Origin: Hydrogenophilus sp.
GTDB lineage: Bacteria > Pseudomonadota > Gammaproteobacteria > Burkholderiales > Thiobacillaceae
Reading direction: 5' to 3'
Assembly (NCBI GenBank): GCA_020692235.1
Contig: JAIMKU010000015.1
Coordinates: forward strand, 1 to 37,625
Length of the DNA: 37,625 bases
Of this stretch, positions 15,497-24,608 are shown in pieces. Within the stretch, counting starts at the first letter, position 1; each line of letters opens with the position of its first letter. A model generated the notes under the pieces. The model was not told the origin of the DNA, made no database searches, and saw only the letters and a program-made list of their open reading frames with translations. The position numbers and the translations under genes were made by a program.

Positions 15497-16228
15497 CTAA
15501 TAATTATCCAGCTCATAACGAACCCGGATATAGATCAGCGCCCGGACTGGCCGGCCATCCTTGCGCGCAGGCTCGAAATGGCCATGCTTGAAGGCATCGA
15601 GCGACGAGTTTTCGAACACCGCGGGTGGGTCGCTTTCCTGGACTTCGACATCACGCACCACGCCGAATTCGTCGACCTTCAGCTTCAGCTTGACCGTGCC
15701 CTGCTGGTTGCGGCGCAAGGCCTCGACCGGATAGATCGGGTTGATCGGTTGGCTGGCCCTGGGCTGGACATCCAGTTGCCGCGCCTCGTACCAATTGGTG
15801 TCCACCAGAACCGGAACGCTGGGCAAGGCCAAAGAGTCGCTGGCGGCAGGGCGGACTACTGCAGTCTTGGCCTCGGGGGCCGTGACGGCCGGCCGGGCAT
15901 CGAGAACTGGCGCAGGTTTGGCGTTATCGTGGCGCGCGGGTACAGACGGTTCCGGCCGTGCCGGCTCCGGCCGTGCCGGCTCCGCCAACGGCGGGACGAC
16001 CGGCTCGACCGGAACGGCGGCGGGGACTGGCGGCGGTGCTGCCGGCGGCGCCGTGGTCAGTTGAGCATTGATGACCGTAACTACTTGATGCGCGACATAG
16101 CCGCGCGGCTGAACCAGCATGACCACGGCCACGTGCAAACTCAGAGAGAGCAGCAACATGCGGGCCATTGGCTGGCGCCGGATTTGCTGCCAAAGGGCCA
16201 TGTCGTGTAATGCCGGTATCCAGTCCAT
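15497..16228 (-). CDS. TonB-like energy transducer
   Basis: Predicted to couple the inner-membrane proton gradient to outer-membrane transport, though no ExbB/ExbD or receptor gene is nearby. The 243-residue protein has one N-terminal membrane segment (MLLLSLSLHVAVVMLV, about residues 24-39), a Pro/Ala-rich linker spanning the periplasm (many PAAPPPVP and PARPEP units) and a C-terminal TonB domain recognisable by YPVEALRRNQQGTVKLKLKV and the final FEPARKDGRPVRALIYIRV. A 15-bp tandem duplication repeats PEPAR in the linker. The ATG at 16228 has no clear ribosome site; ATG 16198 is an alternative. It lies 36 nt after dsbC and is probably cotranscribed. Confidence 0.88.
   Translation of the reverse strand: MDWIPALHDMALWQQIRRQPMARMLLLSLSLHVAVVMLVQPRGYVAHQVVTVINAQLTTAPPAAPPPVPAAVPVEPVVPPLAEPARPEPARPEPSVPARHDNAKPAPVLDARPAVTAPEAKTAVVRPAASDSLALPSVPVLVDTNWYEARQLDVQPRASQPINPIYPVEALRRNQQGTVKLKLKVDEFGVVRDVEVQESDPPAVFENSSLDAFKHGHFEPARKDGRPVRALIYIRVRYELDNY
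15952..15981. repeat. 15-bp tandem duplication in the tonB-like linker
   Basis: CCGGCCGTGCCGGCT occurs twice in tandem (15952-15966, 15967-15981), adding one extra five-residue PARPE unit in frame. Confidence 0.95.
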
Positions 16229-16264
16229 CGGTGCGGGCCGCCATAGCGGCGGCCGTCAATGTAT

Positions 16265-16975
16265 CTATTTGCCGCCGGCCTCGTCCAGCATCTGACTCAA
16301 CCGGTCGGCGGTGGTCAGGCCGGGAATACGCTTGCCGTTGCCGAGGATGATGTTGGGCGTGCCCTGGATATGCAGCTTGTCGCCCAACGCCAGGTTGGCA
16401 TCGACCGGATTCGGGCAGTCGTCCTTGCCTTCCGGCACCGTGTTGTTCAGCATCAGGCCTTCCCAGGCCTTGACCGGATCGGCGCTGCACCAGACCAGGC
16501 GGCTCTTGCGCGCGGCGTCGGTGTGCATGGGCAACGGATATTCGAAGATGTAGATGGTGACGTTAGTCAGCTTGGCCAGTTCCGGTTCCAGCTTCTTGCA
16601 ATACGGGCAATCCGGATCCGAGAACACCGCCATACGCCGCTTGCCGTCGCCTTTCACAACCTTGATGGCCTGTTGCAGTGGCAGGCTGTCGAAGCCGACC
16701 AGGGTCAGCTTGTCGACCTTTTCCTGAGTCAGGTTACGCTTGCTCGCGGCATCGACCAGCATACCTTCGATGACGTACTTGGCATCCTTGTCGGCGTAGA
16801 TAACATGGCTACCATCCACCACCACCTCATACAACCCGGCAATCGGGGTCTTGCTGACACTATCGATCTTGACGCCGGGGAAATGAGCTTCCAGGTTTTT
16901 CTTGATGCTATCTTGGCCCGCGTCGCAAGCGGAGGTCAGCAACAAGGTGAACAACAGTGGAATAAAAATACGCAT
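16265..16975 (-). CDS. dsbC: Thiol:disulfide interchange protein DsbC
   Basis: A periplasmic disulfide isomerase that corrects wrong disulfides and is kept reduced by DsbD, which is not in this window. The 236-residue protein has a signal peptide, an N-terminal dimerisation region (LEAHFPGVKIDSVSKTPIAG, VVDGSHVIYADKDAKYVIEG) and a thioredoxin domain with FSDPDCPYCKKLEPEL, the redox pair being Cys123 and Cys126. The usual second Cys pair is also visible (LVWCSADP and DDCPNP). The TPNIILGNGKRIPG segment carries the cis-Pro after Thr. The signal peptide ends TSAC, close to a lipobox but with Thr at -3, so lipidation is uncertain. It sits between the ubiquinone hydroxylases and tonB. Confidence 0.95.
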   Translation of the reverse strand: MRIFIPLLFTLLLTSACDAGQDSIKKNLEAHFPGVKIDSVSKTPIAGLYEVVVDGSHVIYADKDAKYVIEGMLVDAASKRNLTQEKVDKLTLVGFDSLPLQQAIKVVKGDGKRRMAVFSDPDCPYCKKLEPELAKLTNVTIYIFEYPLPMHTDAARKSRLVWCSADPVKAWEGLMLNNTVPEGKDDCPNPVDANLALGDKLHIQGTPNIILGNGKRIPGLTTADRLSQMLDEAGGK

Positions 16976-16992
16976 GAGGTCTCTCTATCGAG

Positions 16993-18138
16993 TTATTGAA
17001 TGGCATGGCGCATCAGCGCCTGTTTCAGCCAATCCTGGCTGTCGGTCAAACCGAGGCCGGCATTGCGCAAAGTACGCGCGACCGGATCGGGGCTGGTAAA
17101 TAGTTTCTTTAAACCACCGGTGGTGAACTGCATGGTGGCCACATCCTCCATCCGGCGAACCGAGTAGGCTTGGAGGCGGCCAATGGCGCCCGGGTTCCCG
17201 CCGGAAGCTAACATTTCGGCCAGCCGCCGGCAATCCCGGAAGCCCAGGTTGACGCCCTGGCCGGCCAGCGGGTGGACCGTATGGGCGGCGTCGCCGATCA
17301 GGACCAGCCCTGGCCGAAACCACTCTTTGGCCCGCCGTATCTTCAATGGGAAGGCGGCCTGTGGCGTAATTTGCCGCAGTCGTCCGAGTACCCCATGTCC
17401 CGCCTGTGCGACCGCCGCAGCGAATTCATCGGCGGTCTGCGCCAGCCGCCCCGGCACCGCATCTTCGTGACTGGACCAGACAATTGAGATGTGCCTTCCC
17501 GGCAGAGGCAGGTAGGCCAGGATGCCGTCCTGGCGGAGCCATTGCCAGGCGATACCGCGATGCGGCCGCTCGGTCTCGAAGTTGGCCACCACGCCCGACT
17601 GGTGCTGATCCTTGACGGTGCAGCCGATGCCGGCCTGTGCGCGTAGCCAGGAGCTGGCGCCATCGGCGCCGACCAGCAGGTCGGTCTCAATACGCCGGCC
17701 CCCGATCAAGTGAAGCGTATGGCGACCTTCGCCCCAGGCCACCGCCTCCGCTGCGACCGCAATCAACTCCACGTTGGACGCCCGCCTGAGCGCCTGCCAC
17801 AAGGCAAATTGCAGACGGCCGTTCTCGGCGATCCAGGCCAGTTCCGACAAACCGGTCTCCAGGGCATCAAAGTTCAGCCGGCCGCCGTCATCGCCGAAGA
17901 TGCGCATGGCCTGGACGGCACCTGCCCGCACTGGCTCGGCCCAGCCGCCCAAGGCCTTCAGCCAGTTCACGTTGCCCGGGCTGAAGGCGTAGATGCGAGC
18001 GTCCCAGTCTTCGGCCGGTAGCGGCGGCGGCCGTGGCTCAACCAGGGCAACGCGATAGGGTGAATTCTTCAGGGCCAGGGCCAAGGCGGCGCCGGTCAGA
18101 CCGCCACCGACTATCGCGATGTCAAAACGCTCCATCAT
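16993..18138 (-). CDS. UbiH/UbiF/COQ6-family FAD monooxygenase
   Basis: A flavin hydroxylase of ubiquinone biosynthesis. The 381-residue protein has the dinucleotide-binding motif IAIVGGGLTGAALALAL at the N-terminus, the central DG motif VGADGASSWLRAQAGI and the ribose-binding GD motif LIGDAAHTVHPLAGQGVNLG. It acts on the quinone ring, but sequence alone does not tell which carbon, so I give no symbol; UbiF, UbiI or UbiL activity are all possible. ATG 18138 overlaps the ubiH stop by 4 nt (ATGA), so the two hydroxylases are translationally coupled. Confidence 0.93.
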   Translation of the reverse strand: MMERFDIAIVGGGLTGAALALALKNSPYRVALVEPRPPPLPAEDWDARIYAFSPGNVNWLKALGGWAEPVRAGAVQAMRIFGDDGGRLNFDALETGLSELAWIAENGRLQFALWQALRRASNVELIAVAAEAVAWGEGRHTLHLIGGRRIETDLLVGADGASSWLRAQAGIGCTVKDQHQSGVVANFETERPHRGIAWQWLRQDGILAYLPLPGRHISIVWSSHEDAVPGRLAQTADEFAAAVAQAGHGVLGRLRQITPQAAFPLKIRRAKEWFRPGLVLIGDAAHTVHPLAGQGVNLGFRDCRRLAEMLASGGNPGAIGRLQAYSVRRMEDVATMQFTTGGLKKLFTSPDPVARTLRNAGLGLTDSQDWLKQALMRHAIQ

Positions 18139-19289
18139 GCCTGGGCCCCGAACATCATCTTGCGCGCGAACAGGTTTTTCAGCGGCGGCACGGCATCCAT
18201 GGCCGTCAGCTCCAGGTCGCGCACCTGCGACAACAACGGCAGGTCATTGGCGAATAGATCGACCAATAGATCGGTCATGGCGATGCCGCCGGCCACGTCC
18301 CAGCGCCGATGATTCCGGTAGCGGGCGAGAAAATCGCTATCGCCCAACTGCTCGCGGGATGAGTCCATGATCGTTTCCGCCAGCCACCAGGCATCGCGCA
18401 GGCCCAGGTTGAAGCCCTGCCCGGCGACCGGGTGCAGGGTCTGGGCGGCATTGCCGATGCGCACCAGGCCGGGCCGATCCTTGGCCGCGCTGGTTACCAG
18501 GCGGAGCGGAAACACCGAGCGCGGGCCGGCCGCCAGGAAGCGCCCCTGGCGGTCGCCGAAGGCCTGCTGCAAGGCGTCCAGGAAGGTGGCCTCGTCCCAT
18601 TGCATCCGGGCCGCCACCTGATCTGCCGGCGTAGTCCAGACCAGGGCATAGTGGTCGCCGAGCGGCAACAGCGCCATCGGCCCCGCCGGGGTGAACCGCT
18701 CATAGGCCCGACCGCCATGCGGCAGCTCGGTCCGGACCGTGCAGACGATGGCACTCTGGCGGTAATCCTTGATCTTGACCTCGCCCGGCAGGCTCTTGCC
18801 GCCGTCGGCCAGGACCAGCAAGCGGGCGGTCAAGGTGCGCGCAACACCTGCCTGTCGATATTCCACCAGACCGCAGCCGGAGGCCGGCCGCACCGCCGAG
18901 ACCCGGGCGCCGGTAATCAGCTCCGCAGCGGCATCCGGCAGCCCTGCCGCCAAGGCGGCATAGAGGTCGCCGTATTCTGCGCAGTAGCCGAGGGCCGGCA
19001 CTTTCATCTCATTCGCCGCCAGCACGGCCCGGCCAAAGCGGCCCTGCTGGGATACGTGGATGGTCTCGATCGGTGTGGCCCGCACGGCAAGCCGGTCCCA
19101 TGTGACCAACCGTTCCAGGATCAAGCGCGTGCCTTGGGACAGCGCCAGGGCGCGAGGGTCGCGTGCGGCGAATTCGCTCCTGGCCTCCAGCAGCGCGACG
19201 GTCAGGCCGCTATCCTTGAGGGCGATGGTCAGCGCGTCGCCAACCGGGCCGCCGCCAATGATGGCGATGTCGCAATGTTCAATGACCAC
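18135..19289 (-). CDS. ubiH: 2-octaprenyl-6-methoxyphenol hydroxylase
   Basis: A FAD-dependent hydroxylase in ubiquinone synthesis. The 384-residue protein starts with IAIIGGGPVGDALTIALKDSG. Its late motif is RIGNAAQTLHPVAGQGFNLG; the Asn-Ala-Ala-Gln version (instead of GDAAH) is characteristic of UbiH and separates it from the downstream paralogue. The DG motif is degenerate (LADGGKSLPGE). The start is GTG at 19289 and lies 11 nt inside the end of pepP. The pairing pepP-ubiH is a widespread proteobacterial arrangement. Confidence 0.93.
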   Translation of the reverse strand: MVIEHCDIAIIGGGPVGDALTIALKDSGLTVALLEARSEFAARDPRALALSQGTRLILERLVTWDRLAVRATPIETIHVSQQGRFGRAVLAANEMKVPALGYCAEYGDLYAALAAGLPDAAAELITGARVSAVRPASGCGLVEYRQAGVARTLTARLLVLADGGKSLPGEVKIKDYRQSAIVCTVRTELPHGGRAYERFTPAGPMALLPLGDHYALVWTTPADQVAARMQWDEATFLDALQQAFGDRQGRFLAAGPRSVFPLRLVTSAAKDRPGLVRIGNAAQTLHPVAGQGFNLGLRDAWWLAETIMDSSREQLGDSDFLARYRNHRRWDVAGGIAMTDLLVDLFANDLPLLSQVRDLELTAMDAVPPLKNLFARKMMFGAQA

Positions 19290-20595
19290 CCATCGTCTCC
19301 TCGATCGCCGCCACGGTCTTGGCTGTCGCGGCGCTCAGCACTTCGCACCCGGTTTCAGTCACCAGCACGTCGTCCTCGATGCGGATGCCGATATTTTCCA
19401 GCCGCCGGGGCACCCCCTCGCCCGGCCGGATATACAGGCCCGGCTCGACGGTGAGCACCATGCCCGGCTGCAAGGCGCGCCATGCGCCATCGACCTTGTA
19501 TTCGCCGGCATCGTGGACGTCGATCCCCAGCCAGTGGCCGGTACGGTGCAGGTAAAAACGGCGATAGGCACCAGACTCGATCAGGCCGTCCAGCCGCCCC
19601 TTGAGCAGCTTCAGGTCCTTCATGCCCTGCACCAACACCCGCACGGCGGCCTCATGGGGAGCATTCCCGGCGCTGCCGGGTTTGACCTCGGCAATGGCCG
19701 CAGCCTGGGCCGCCAGGACGATTTCGTAGGCGTCCCTCTGGACCGGACTGAACCGGCCGTTGACCGGGAAGGTGCGGGTAATGTCCGCCGCATAACCGGC
19801 ATACTCGGCCCCGGCGTCGATCAATAGCAGGTCGCCGTCCTGCAATGGCCGGTTGTTGAAGACGTAATGCAGGATGCAGGCATTGGCGCCGCCGGCCACG
19901 ATGGAGGTGTAGGCCGGGGCCTCCGCGCCGCCGCGCCGGAAGGCGTAAAGCAGTTCCGCCTCGATCTCGTGTTCGCCCGCGCCCGGCCGGCAGGCGCGCA
20001 TGGCCCGACGATGGGCGTCGGCGGAAATCGCGATGGCGCGGCGCAGCATGGCCAGTTCGTGGTCGTCCTTGAACAGGCGGAATTCGTCCAGCCAGCGGCG
20101 CGCATCGGTCAAGGTCGCGGGCGCCTGTACACCAGCCCGCGCCTTGTCGCGGACGCTGTTTAACCAACCCACCACCCGGTTGTCCCAGGCCGTATCGTGG
20201 CCGATCAGGTAGGACAACACAGGCTGATTTTCCAGCAGTCCGGGCAGACGCTTGTCCAGTTGCCCGATGGGCCAGGCAGCGTCGAACCCGAAGGCCGTTT
20301 TGGCCTCTTTCGGACCCCAGCGGAAACCATCCCATGTCTCTTTGTCGATATTCTTTTCCCGGCAGAACAGATATTGGCGCGGCCGCTTGCCGGCCACCAG
20401 GACGACCACGGCCTCCGGCTCGGCAAAACCGCTCAACCACCAGAAATAGCTGTCGGGCCGGAACGAGTAATAGGCGTCGCGGTTACGCACTGCTTCCGGC
20501 GCGGTGGCGATGACCATAACGCCCTCGCCCATGGCCTGCATGACTCGGCGACGACGTTGACGATACAGTTCGCGATCAGGCGGTAATAAGTCCAT
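19279..20595 (-). CDS. pepP: Xaa-Pro aminopeptidase
   Basis: A cytoplasmic metalloaminopeptidase that removes an N-terminal residue preceding proline. The 438-residue protein has the PepP N-terminal domain (YRQRRRRVMQAMGEGVMVIA) and a pita-bread catalytic domain. Ligands for the two metal ions are visible in LLIDAGAEYAGYAADITRTF (two Asp), HRTGHWLGIDVHDAG (His), VLTVEPGLYI (Glu) and GIRIEDDVLVT (Glu). ATG 20595 lies 20 nt before the end of murU, another overlap in this compact operon. Confidence 0.95.
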   Translation of the reverse strand: MDLLPPDRELYRQRRRRVMQAMGEGVMVIATAPEAVRNRDAYYSFRPDSYFWWLSGFAEPEAVVVLVAGKRPRQYLFCREKNIDKETWDGFRWGPKEAKTAFGFDAAWPIGQLDKRLPGLLENQPVLSYLIGHDTAWDNRVVGWLNSVRDKARAGVQAPATLTDARRWLDEFRLFKDDHELAMLRRAIAISADAHRRAMRACRPGAGEHEIEAELLYAFRRGGAEAPAYTSIVAGGANACILHYVFNNRPLQDGDLLLIDAGAEYAGYAADITRTFPVNGRFSPVQRDAYEIVLAAQAAAIAEVKPGSAGNAPHEAAVRVLVQGMKDLKLLKGRLDGLIESGAYRRFYLHRTGHWLGIDVHDAGEYKVDGAWRALQPGMVLTVEPGLYIRPGEGVPRRLENIGIRIEDDVLVTETGCEVLSAATAKTVAAIEETMGGH

Positions 20596-21307
20596 TTAAT
20601 TCCTCGTCGAGTGCCTTGAGACGGGCCGGGGTGCCGACATCCTCCCAGCGGCCGCTGAAATATTCGCCGCTGACCTGGCCCGCATTCATGGCGGCGATCA
20701 ACAGCGGCGCCAGTTTTGCCTTGTCGCCGGAGGTGACGCCGGCGAATAGTTCGGGCCGGTAGCAGGCGATGCCGGAGAAGGTATAACGGCCGGCGGCATG
20801 GGTCCGCGGCAGGCTCGCTTTGCCCGCTGCCAGGACGAAGTCGCCTTGCGGATGATGGGACGGGTTATCGACCAGCACCAGATGGGCGATCCGATCCGGA
20901 TTCGCGACCATAGCGGCCAACACCGGTTGCAGCCGGCGGTAATCATAATCCGTGTAAACGTCGCCATTGGTGACCAGAAACGGCCGGTCTCCCAGCAGAC
21001 GCAACGCCTTGGCGATGCCGCCGGCGGTCTCCAGCGGCATAGCCTCGGCCGACCAGGCGATATGGACGCCATGGCCCGCACCGTTGCCCAGCGCAGCTTC
21101 AATCTGGCCGCCGAGGTGGGCGTGATTGATAACCAGATCGGCAAACCCCGCCGCCTTCAGGCGCTCGATCTGCCAGACGATCAACGGCTTGCCGCCGGCC
21201 ATGAGCAGAGGCTTGGGCGTATGGTCGGTCAGCGGCCTCATGCGTTCGCCCAGGCCAGCCGCCAGGATCATGGCCTTCGGCCGGTATGGGGTAAGGACAG
21301 GTTGCAT
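20576..21307 (-). CDS. murU: N-acetylmuramate alpha-1-phosphate uridylyltransferase
   Basis: MurU makes UDP-MurNAc from MurNAc-1-phosphate and UTP in the cell-wall recycling route that bypasses de novo synthesis. The 243-residue nucleotidyltransferase shows AMILAAGLGERMRPLTDHTPKPLL (nucleotide binding), then FLVTNGDVYTDYDY with the catalytic Asp. The sugar-phosphate call over RmlA/GalU-type enzymes rests on the size and on the adjacent amgK, the known partner. The ATG shares one base with the amgK stop (TGATG); the ORF track adds a TTG codon in front. Confidence 0.93.
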   Translation of the reverse strand: MQPVLTPYRPKAMILAAGLGERMRPLTDHTPKPLLMAGGKPLIVWQIERLKAAGFADLVINHAHLGGQIEAALGNGAGHGVHIAWSAEAMPLETAGGIAKALRLLGDRPFLVTNGDVYTDYDYRRLQPVLAAMVANPDRIAHLVLVDNPSHHPQGDFVLAAGKASLPRTHAAGRYTFSGIACYRPELFAGVTSGDKAKLAPLLIAAMNAGQVSGEYFSGRWEDVGTPARLKALDEELNGLITA

Positions 21308-22338
21308 CAAAAAGTGTAGCCCACGTCGGCCCGCCGGCCTGCCAGTTCGTCAAGCAGGCGCATGAAGGGACGCAAGGCGTTGAAACGCTCGCAGGCACGG
21401 CGCAGGTAATCCATGACCAGCGGCATGTCCTTGAGGTAACCGGACTTGCCATCGCGGTAATACAGCCGGGCGAAGATGCCGAGCACCTTGATGTGGCGCT
21501 GGACGCCCATCCATTCGAAATCGCGATAGAAATCGCCGAAGTCGGCGGCCACCGGCAGGCCGGCCTGGCGTGCGGCTTGCCAATAACGCACCAGCCAGTC
21601 GAGCACCCGGTCCTCGTCCCAGCGAATGTAAGCGTCCTTGTAGATGGAGGCCAGATCGTAGGTGATGGGGCCGTAGACCGCGTCCTGGAAGTCCAGCACA
21701 CCGGGGTTATTCTCCGTCGTCACCATCAGGTTGCGGGAATGCCAGTCGCGGTGGACGTAGACCCTGGGCTGGGCCAGATTGTTGGCCAGGATGGCGGCGA
21801 AGGTCTGGTCCATGACCTGACGCTGGGCATCGGTCAGTTCGACCTTCAGATGCTTCGCCAGATACCAGTCCGGGAACAGCATCAGCTCGCGCCGGAGCAG
21901 CGCTTCGTCATAGTCGGGCAGTTCGCCGGGACGGCTGGCAAGCTGGATATTCACCAGCTCGGCATTGGCATCGCGGTAAAGCCGGTCGGCGGTTTGCTCG
22001 TTGAGGGCCGACAAATAGGTGGTGTTGCCAAAATCGGTCAACAGCAGAAACCCTTCGTCGAGATTCTCGGCCAGGATTTCCGGGGTGTTGGCACCGGCGG
22101 CGCGAAACAGGCGGGCGATGTGGACAAAGGGCCGGCAATCCTCGTGGGCCGGCGGCGCATCCATGACGATGTAGCTGGCGGTCGCGGTCCGGGCCCGGTA
22201 ATAGCGACGGAAACTGGCGTCGGCGGAGGCCACGTCGAGGCCAACCATGGGCGCTGGCAAGACGCCTGCCGCCCACTGCCGCAGACGGCTCAATCGGTCA
22301 GGGGTTTCCGCTGGTTCCAAGTTATAATCCGGCCACAA
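21307..22338 (-). CDS. amgK: N-acetylmuramate/N-acetylglucosamine anomeric kinase
   Basis: AmgK phosphorylates the anomeric carbon of MurNAc or GlcNAc and feeds MurU. It is an aminoglycoside-phosphotransferase-fold kinase of 343 residues: ASFRRYYRA (glycine-poor ATP loop), YVHRDWHSRNLM (catalytic loop, Asp as base) and GVLDFQDAVYGPITYDLASI (metal-binding Asp). The start is uncertain. The first candidate is TTG at 22338 and another TTG is at 22320; no ATG occurs before residue 31 and no ribosome site is clear. It is the first gene of the long minus operon and diverges from lptD across about 32 nt, so promoters must overlap the coding ends. Confidence 0.92.
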   Translation of the reverse strand: MWPDYNLEPAETPDRLSRLRQWAAGVLPAPMVGLDVASADASFRRYYRARTATASYIVMDAPPAHEDCRPFVHIARLFRAAGANTPEILAENLDEGFLLLTDFGNTTYLSALNEQTADRLYRDANAELVNIQLASRPGELPDYDEALLRRELMLFPDWYLAKHLKVELTDAQRQVMDQTFAAILANNLAQPRVYVHRDWHSRNLMVTTENNPGVLDFQDAVYGPITYDLASIYKDAYIRWDEDRVLDWLVRYWQAARQAGLPVAADFGDFYRDFEWMGVQRHIKVLGIFARLYYRDGKSGYLKDMPLVMDYLRRACERFNALRPFMRLLDELAGRRADVGYTF

Positions 22339-22370
22339 ACAACGCTTGCCATTCTATCACCCACCCGCCC

Positions 22371-24608
22371 ATGGCCCCGTACCGCCTCCTGCCACTGACC
22401 GTCGCACTGACCGTCGCCAGTGTCTGCTGGGCGGCGGACGCGCCGCCCGCCATTCAGCCGTCGGGGCAAGCGCCGGCCAATCACGAAAAGGTCCAGACCC
22501 AGCGCGGTCCGGTATCTTTCGAGGCGGACCGGGTCAATGGCCAGGACCAGGACTACATCCTGGCCGAGGGCGCGGTCATCGCCCATACCCAGAACGAGAC
22601 CATCCAGGCCGATTGGCTGCGCTACGAGCCCAAGTCGGATGCGATGGACGCCAAAGGCAACGTTCAACTCCAACACGGCAAAAACCGGCTCGACAGCGAA
22701 CGAATGTCGCTCAAGATCGACGCCCGTCTGGGCGAGGCCGAACCGGCGCATTTTTCCCTGGTCGGTGACAAGGGGCTAACTGGCCGCGCCGATGCCGATA
22801 AGCTGTTTTTCGAAGGTCCAAACAAATACCGGCTGGAGCCGGCCAGCTTCACCACCTGCCCGGCGAATAATGACGGCTGGTATCTGCGCACCAGCAGCCT
22901 AAAGCTGGATTATGACCGTAGCATCGGCAGCGCACGCAACGTCCGGGTCGAATATCTTGGCGTACCGATCCTGTATGCCCCGGCGCTCGATTTCGCTCTG
23001 GACGACAACCGCAAGTCCGGCTTTCTGTCGCCTTCGTTCGGTGTTTCGGACAATCGCGGCCTGGAGCTCATCGCCCCCTGGTACTGGAACATCGCGCCCA
23101 ATCGGGACGCCACCTTCACGCCCAGGATCATGACCAAGCGCGGCGCACAACTGGGCGCCGAATACCGCTACCTGGCGCCGAGTTATCAGGGCGCGCTGGT
23201 ACTTGAGGCACTGCCTTACGACAACCAAACCGGCACCGGGCGTTATCGTGAGTTCGTCGATCATAGGCAGCAGTTCAACTCACGGCTGTCAGGCGCGCTG
23301 CACCTCGAAGACGTCTCCGACGATGCCTATTTCACCGACCTGTCCAGCCTGGTCAGCCAAACCGCCTTGCAGAACCTGCCCCGCGAGGCCAGCCTGAATT
23401 ACAACGGCGGCTGGTGGAACATACTGGGTCGGGTACAGAACTATCAAGCCCTGCAGGACCCCGCCGCGCCGGTCGATCTGCCCTATCGCCGGGTACCGCA
23501 AATTCTGGCCAGCGCCAACCGCAACGACCTGTTCGGCGGCCGTATCCACTTCGGTTTTTCCGGGGAGCTGGTGCGCTTCGACCACGATCTGGCCAGCAAG
23601 GCGGCAGGGGACCGGTTCAACGCCTATCCCAGCATCGACATGAACCTGGAGCAAACCTATGGCTTTATCCGGCCCAAGTTGGGCTGGGAGTTGACCCGTT
23701 ATGTACTGGACCGTAACCCGGACTACCCCGGCACCCTATCCGCCTCGCGCAGCCTGCCGATATTCTCCCTGGACAGCGGGGTTTATCTGGACCGCAACAT
23801 GAACTGGCGCGGGACGCCTTATTTACAGACACTCGAACCGCGCCTTTACTATGTGCGGATTCCCTACCGCGACCAGACGGTCCTGCCGGTATTCGACTGC
23901 GGCATGGGCGATCCGCTTCAGCCTCAGCTCTACACCGATAACCAGTTCATCGGCATCGACCGCATCAATGACGCCAATCAGGTCACGCTCGGCGCCACCA
24001 GCCGCTTTCTTGAGACCGATACCGGCCTGGAACGGCTGCAGGTCACGTTGGGACAACGCTATTATTTCAACGGCCAACGCGTCGTCATGCCTGGCTTCAG
24101 CGCCCTGGGCGCCAATGTCACCAACCTGCTGGGCCAGATTTCCGGCCAACTGACCGACCGCTGGCGCATCGATGCCGGCTTGCAGTACAACTCGCGCGCC
24201 GGCCAGTTGGCGCAGGCCAGCATCGGCAACACTTACCGTGCCGGCCCCGGCAAGCTGGTCAACGCCGACCTGCGCTATACCAATCCGCTCTATGGAACCG
24301 AACTCAGGCAGGTCGATCTATCCTGGCAATGGCCGATTCAGACAAAATGGTACAACCTTGGTCGAATCAACTATTCCTTCTATGATCACCGTCTGGTCGA
24401 AGGCTTGGCCGGGCTTGAATACAACGCCGGCTGCTGGTCGGCGCGCGCCGTGATGCAGAAACTGGTTACCACCGCGCAAACGTCCAGCACGACCTTTTTC
24501 CTGCAATTGGAATTGCAGGGCCTAACCCGTCTGGGTCCCAATCCCCTGGACATCCTGAAAAACAGCATCCCTGGATACACTAAGAGCGATGAACTCGAAC
24601 GACACTAA
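22371..24608 (+). CDS. lptD: LPS-assembly protein LptD
   Basis: The outer-membrane pore that, with LptE, inserts LPS into the outer leaflet. The 745-residue protein has a signal peptide (LPLTVALTVASVCWAAD), an OstA/LptA-like periplasmic jellyroll (FEADRVNGQDQDYILAEGAV and following) and a large C-terminal beta barrel with many aromatic-ended strands. The mature protein has only three Cys: 163 (TTCPANN), 510 (FDCGMG) and 688 (AGCWSA). E. coli uses two inter-domain disulfides; here only one such bond (163-688) seems possible and Cys510 would be spare. TATAAT at 22323 could be a -10, but no -35 matches. The end overlaps surA by 20 nt. Confidence 0.96.
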   Translation: MAPYRLLPLTVALTVASVCWAADAPPAIQPSGQAPANHEKVQTQRGPVSFEADRVNGQDQDYILAEGAVIAHTQNETIQADWLRYEPKSDAMDAKGNVQLQHGKNRLDSERMSLKIDARLGEAEPAHFSLVGDKGLTGRADADKLFFEGPNKYRLEPASFTTCPANNDGWYLRTSSLKLDYDRSIGSARNVRVEYLGVPILYAPALDFALDDNRKSGFLSPSFGVSDNRGLELIAPWYWNIAPNRDATFTPRIMTKRGAQLGAEYRYLAPSYQGALVLEALPYDNQTGTGRYREFVDHRQQFNSRLSGALHLEDVSDDAYFTDLSSLVSQTALQNLPREASLNYNGGWWNILGRVQNYQALQDPAAPVDLPYRRVPQILASANRNDLFGGRIHFGFSGELVRFDHDLASKAAGDRFNAYPSIDMNLEQTYGFIRPKLGWELTRYVLDRNPDYPGTLSASRSLPIFSLDSGVYLDRNMNWRGTPYLQTLEPRLYYVRIPYRDQTVLPVFDCGMGDPLQPQLYTDNQFIGIDRINDANQVTLGATSRFLETDTGLERLQVTLGQRYYFNGQRVVMPGFSALGANVTNLLGQISGQLTDRWRIDAGLQYNSRAGQLAQASIGNTYRAGPGKLVNADLRYTNPLYGTELRQVDLSWQWPIQTKWYNLGRINYSFYDHRLVEGLAGLEYNAGCWSARAVMQKLVTTAQTSSTTFFLQLELQGLTRLGPNPLDILKNSIPGYTKSDELERH

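Noticed and set aside
22323-22328. TATAAT as a firm lptD promoter
   Set aside because: No acceptable -35 at 16-18 nt and no extended -10; too weak to annotate separately.
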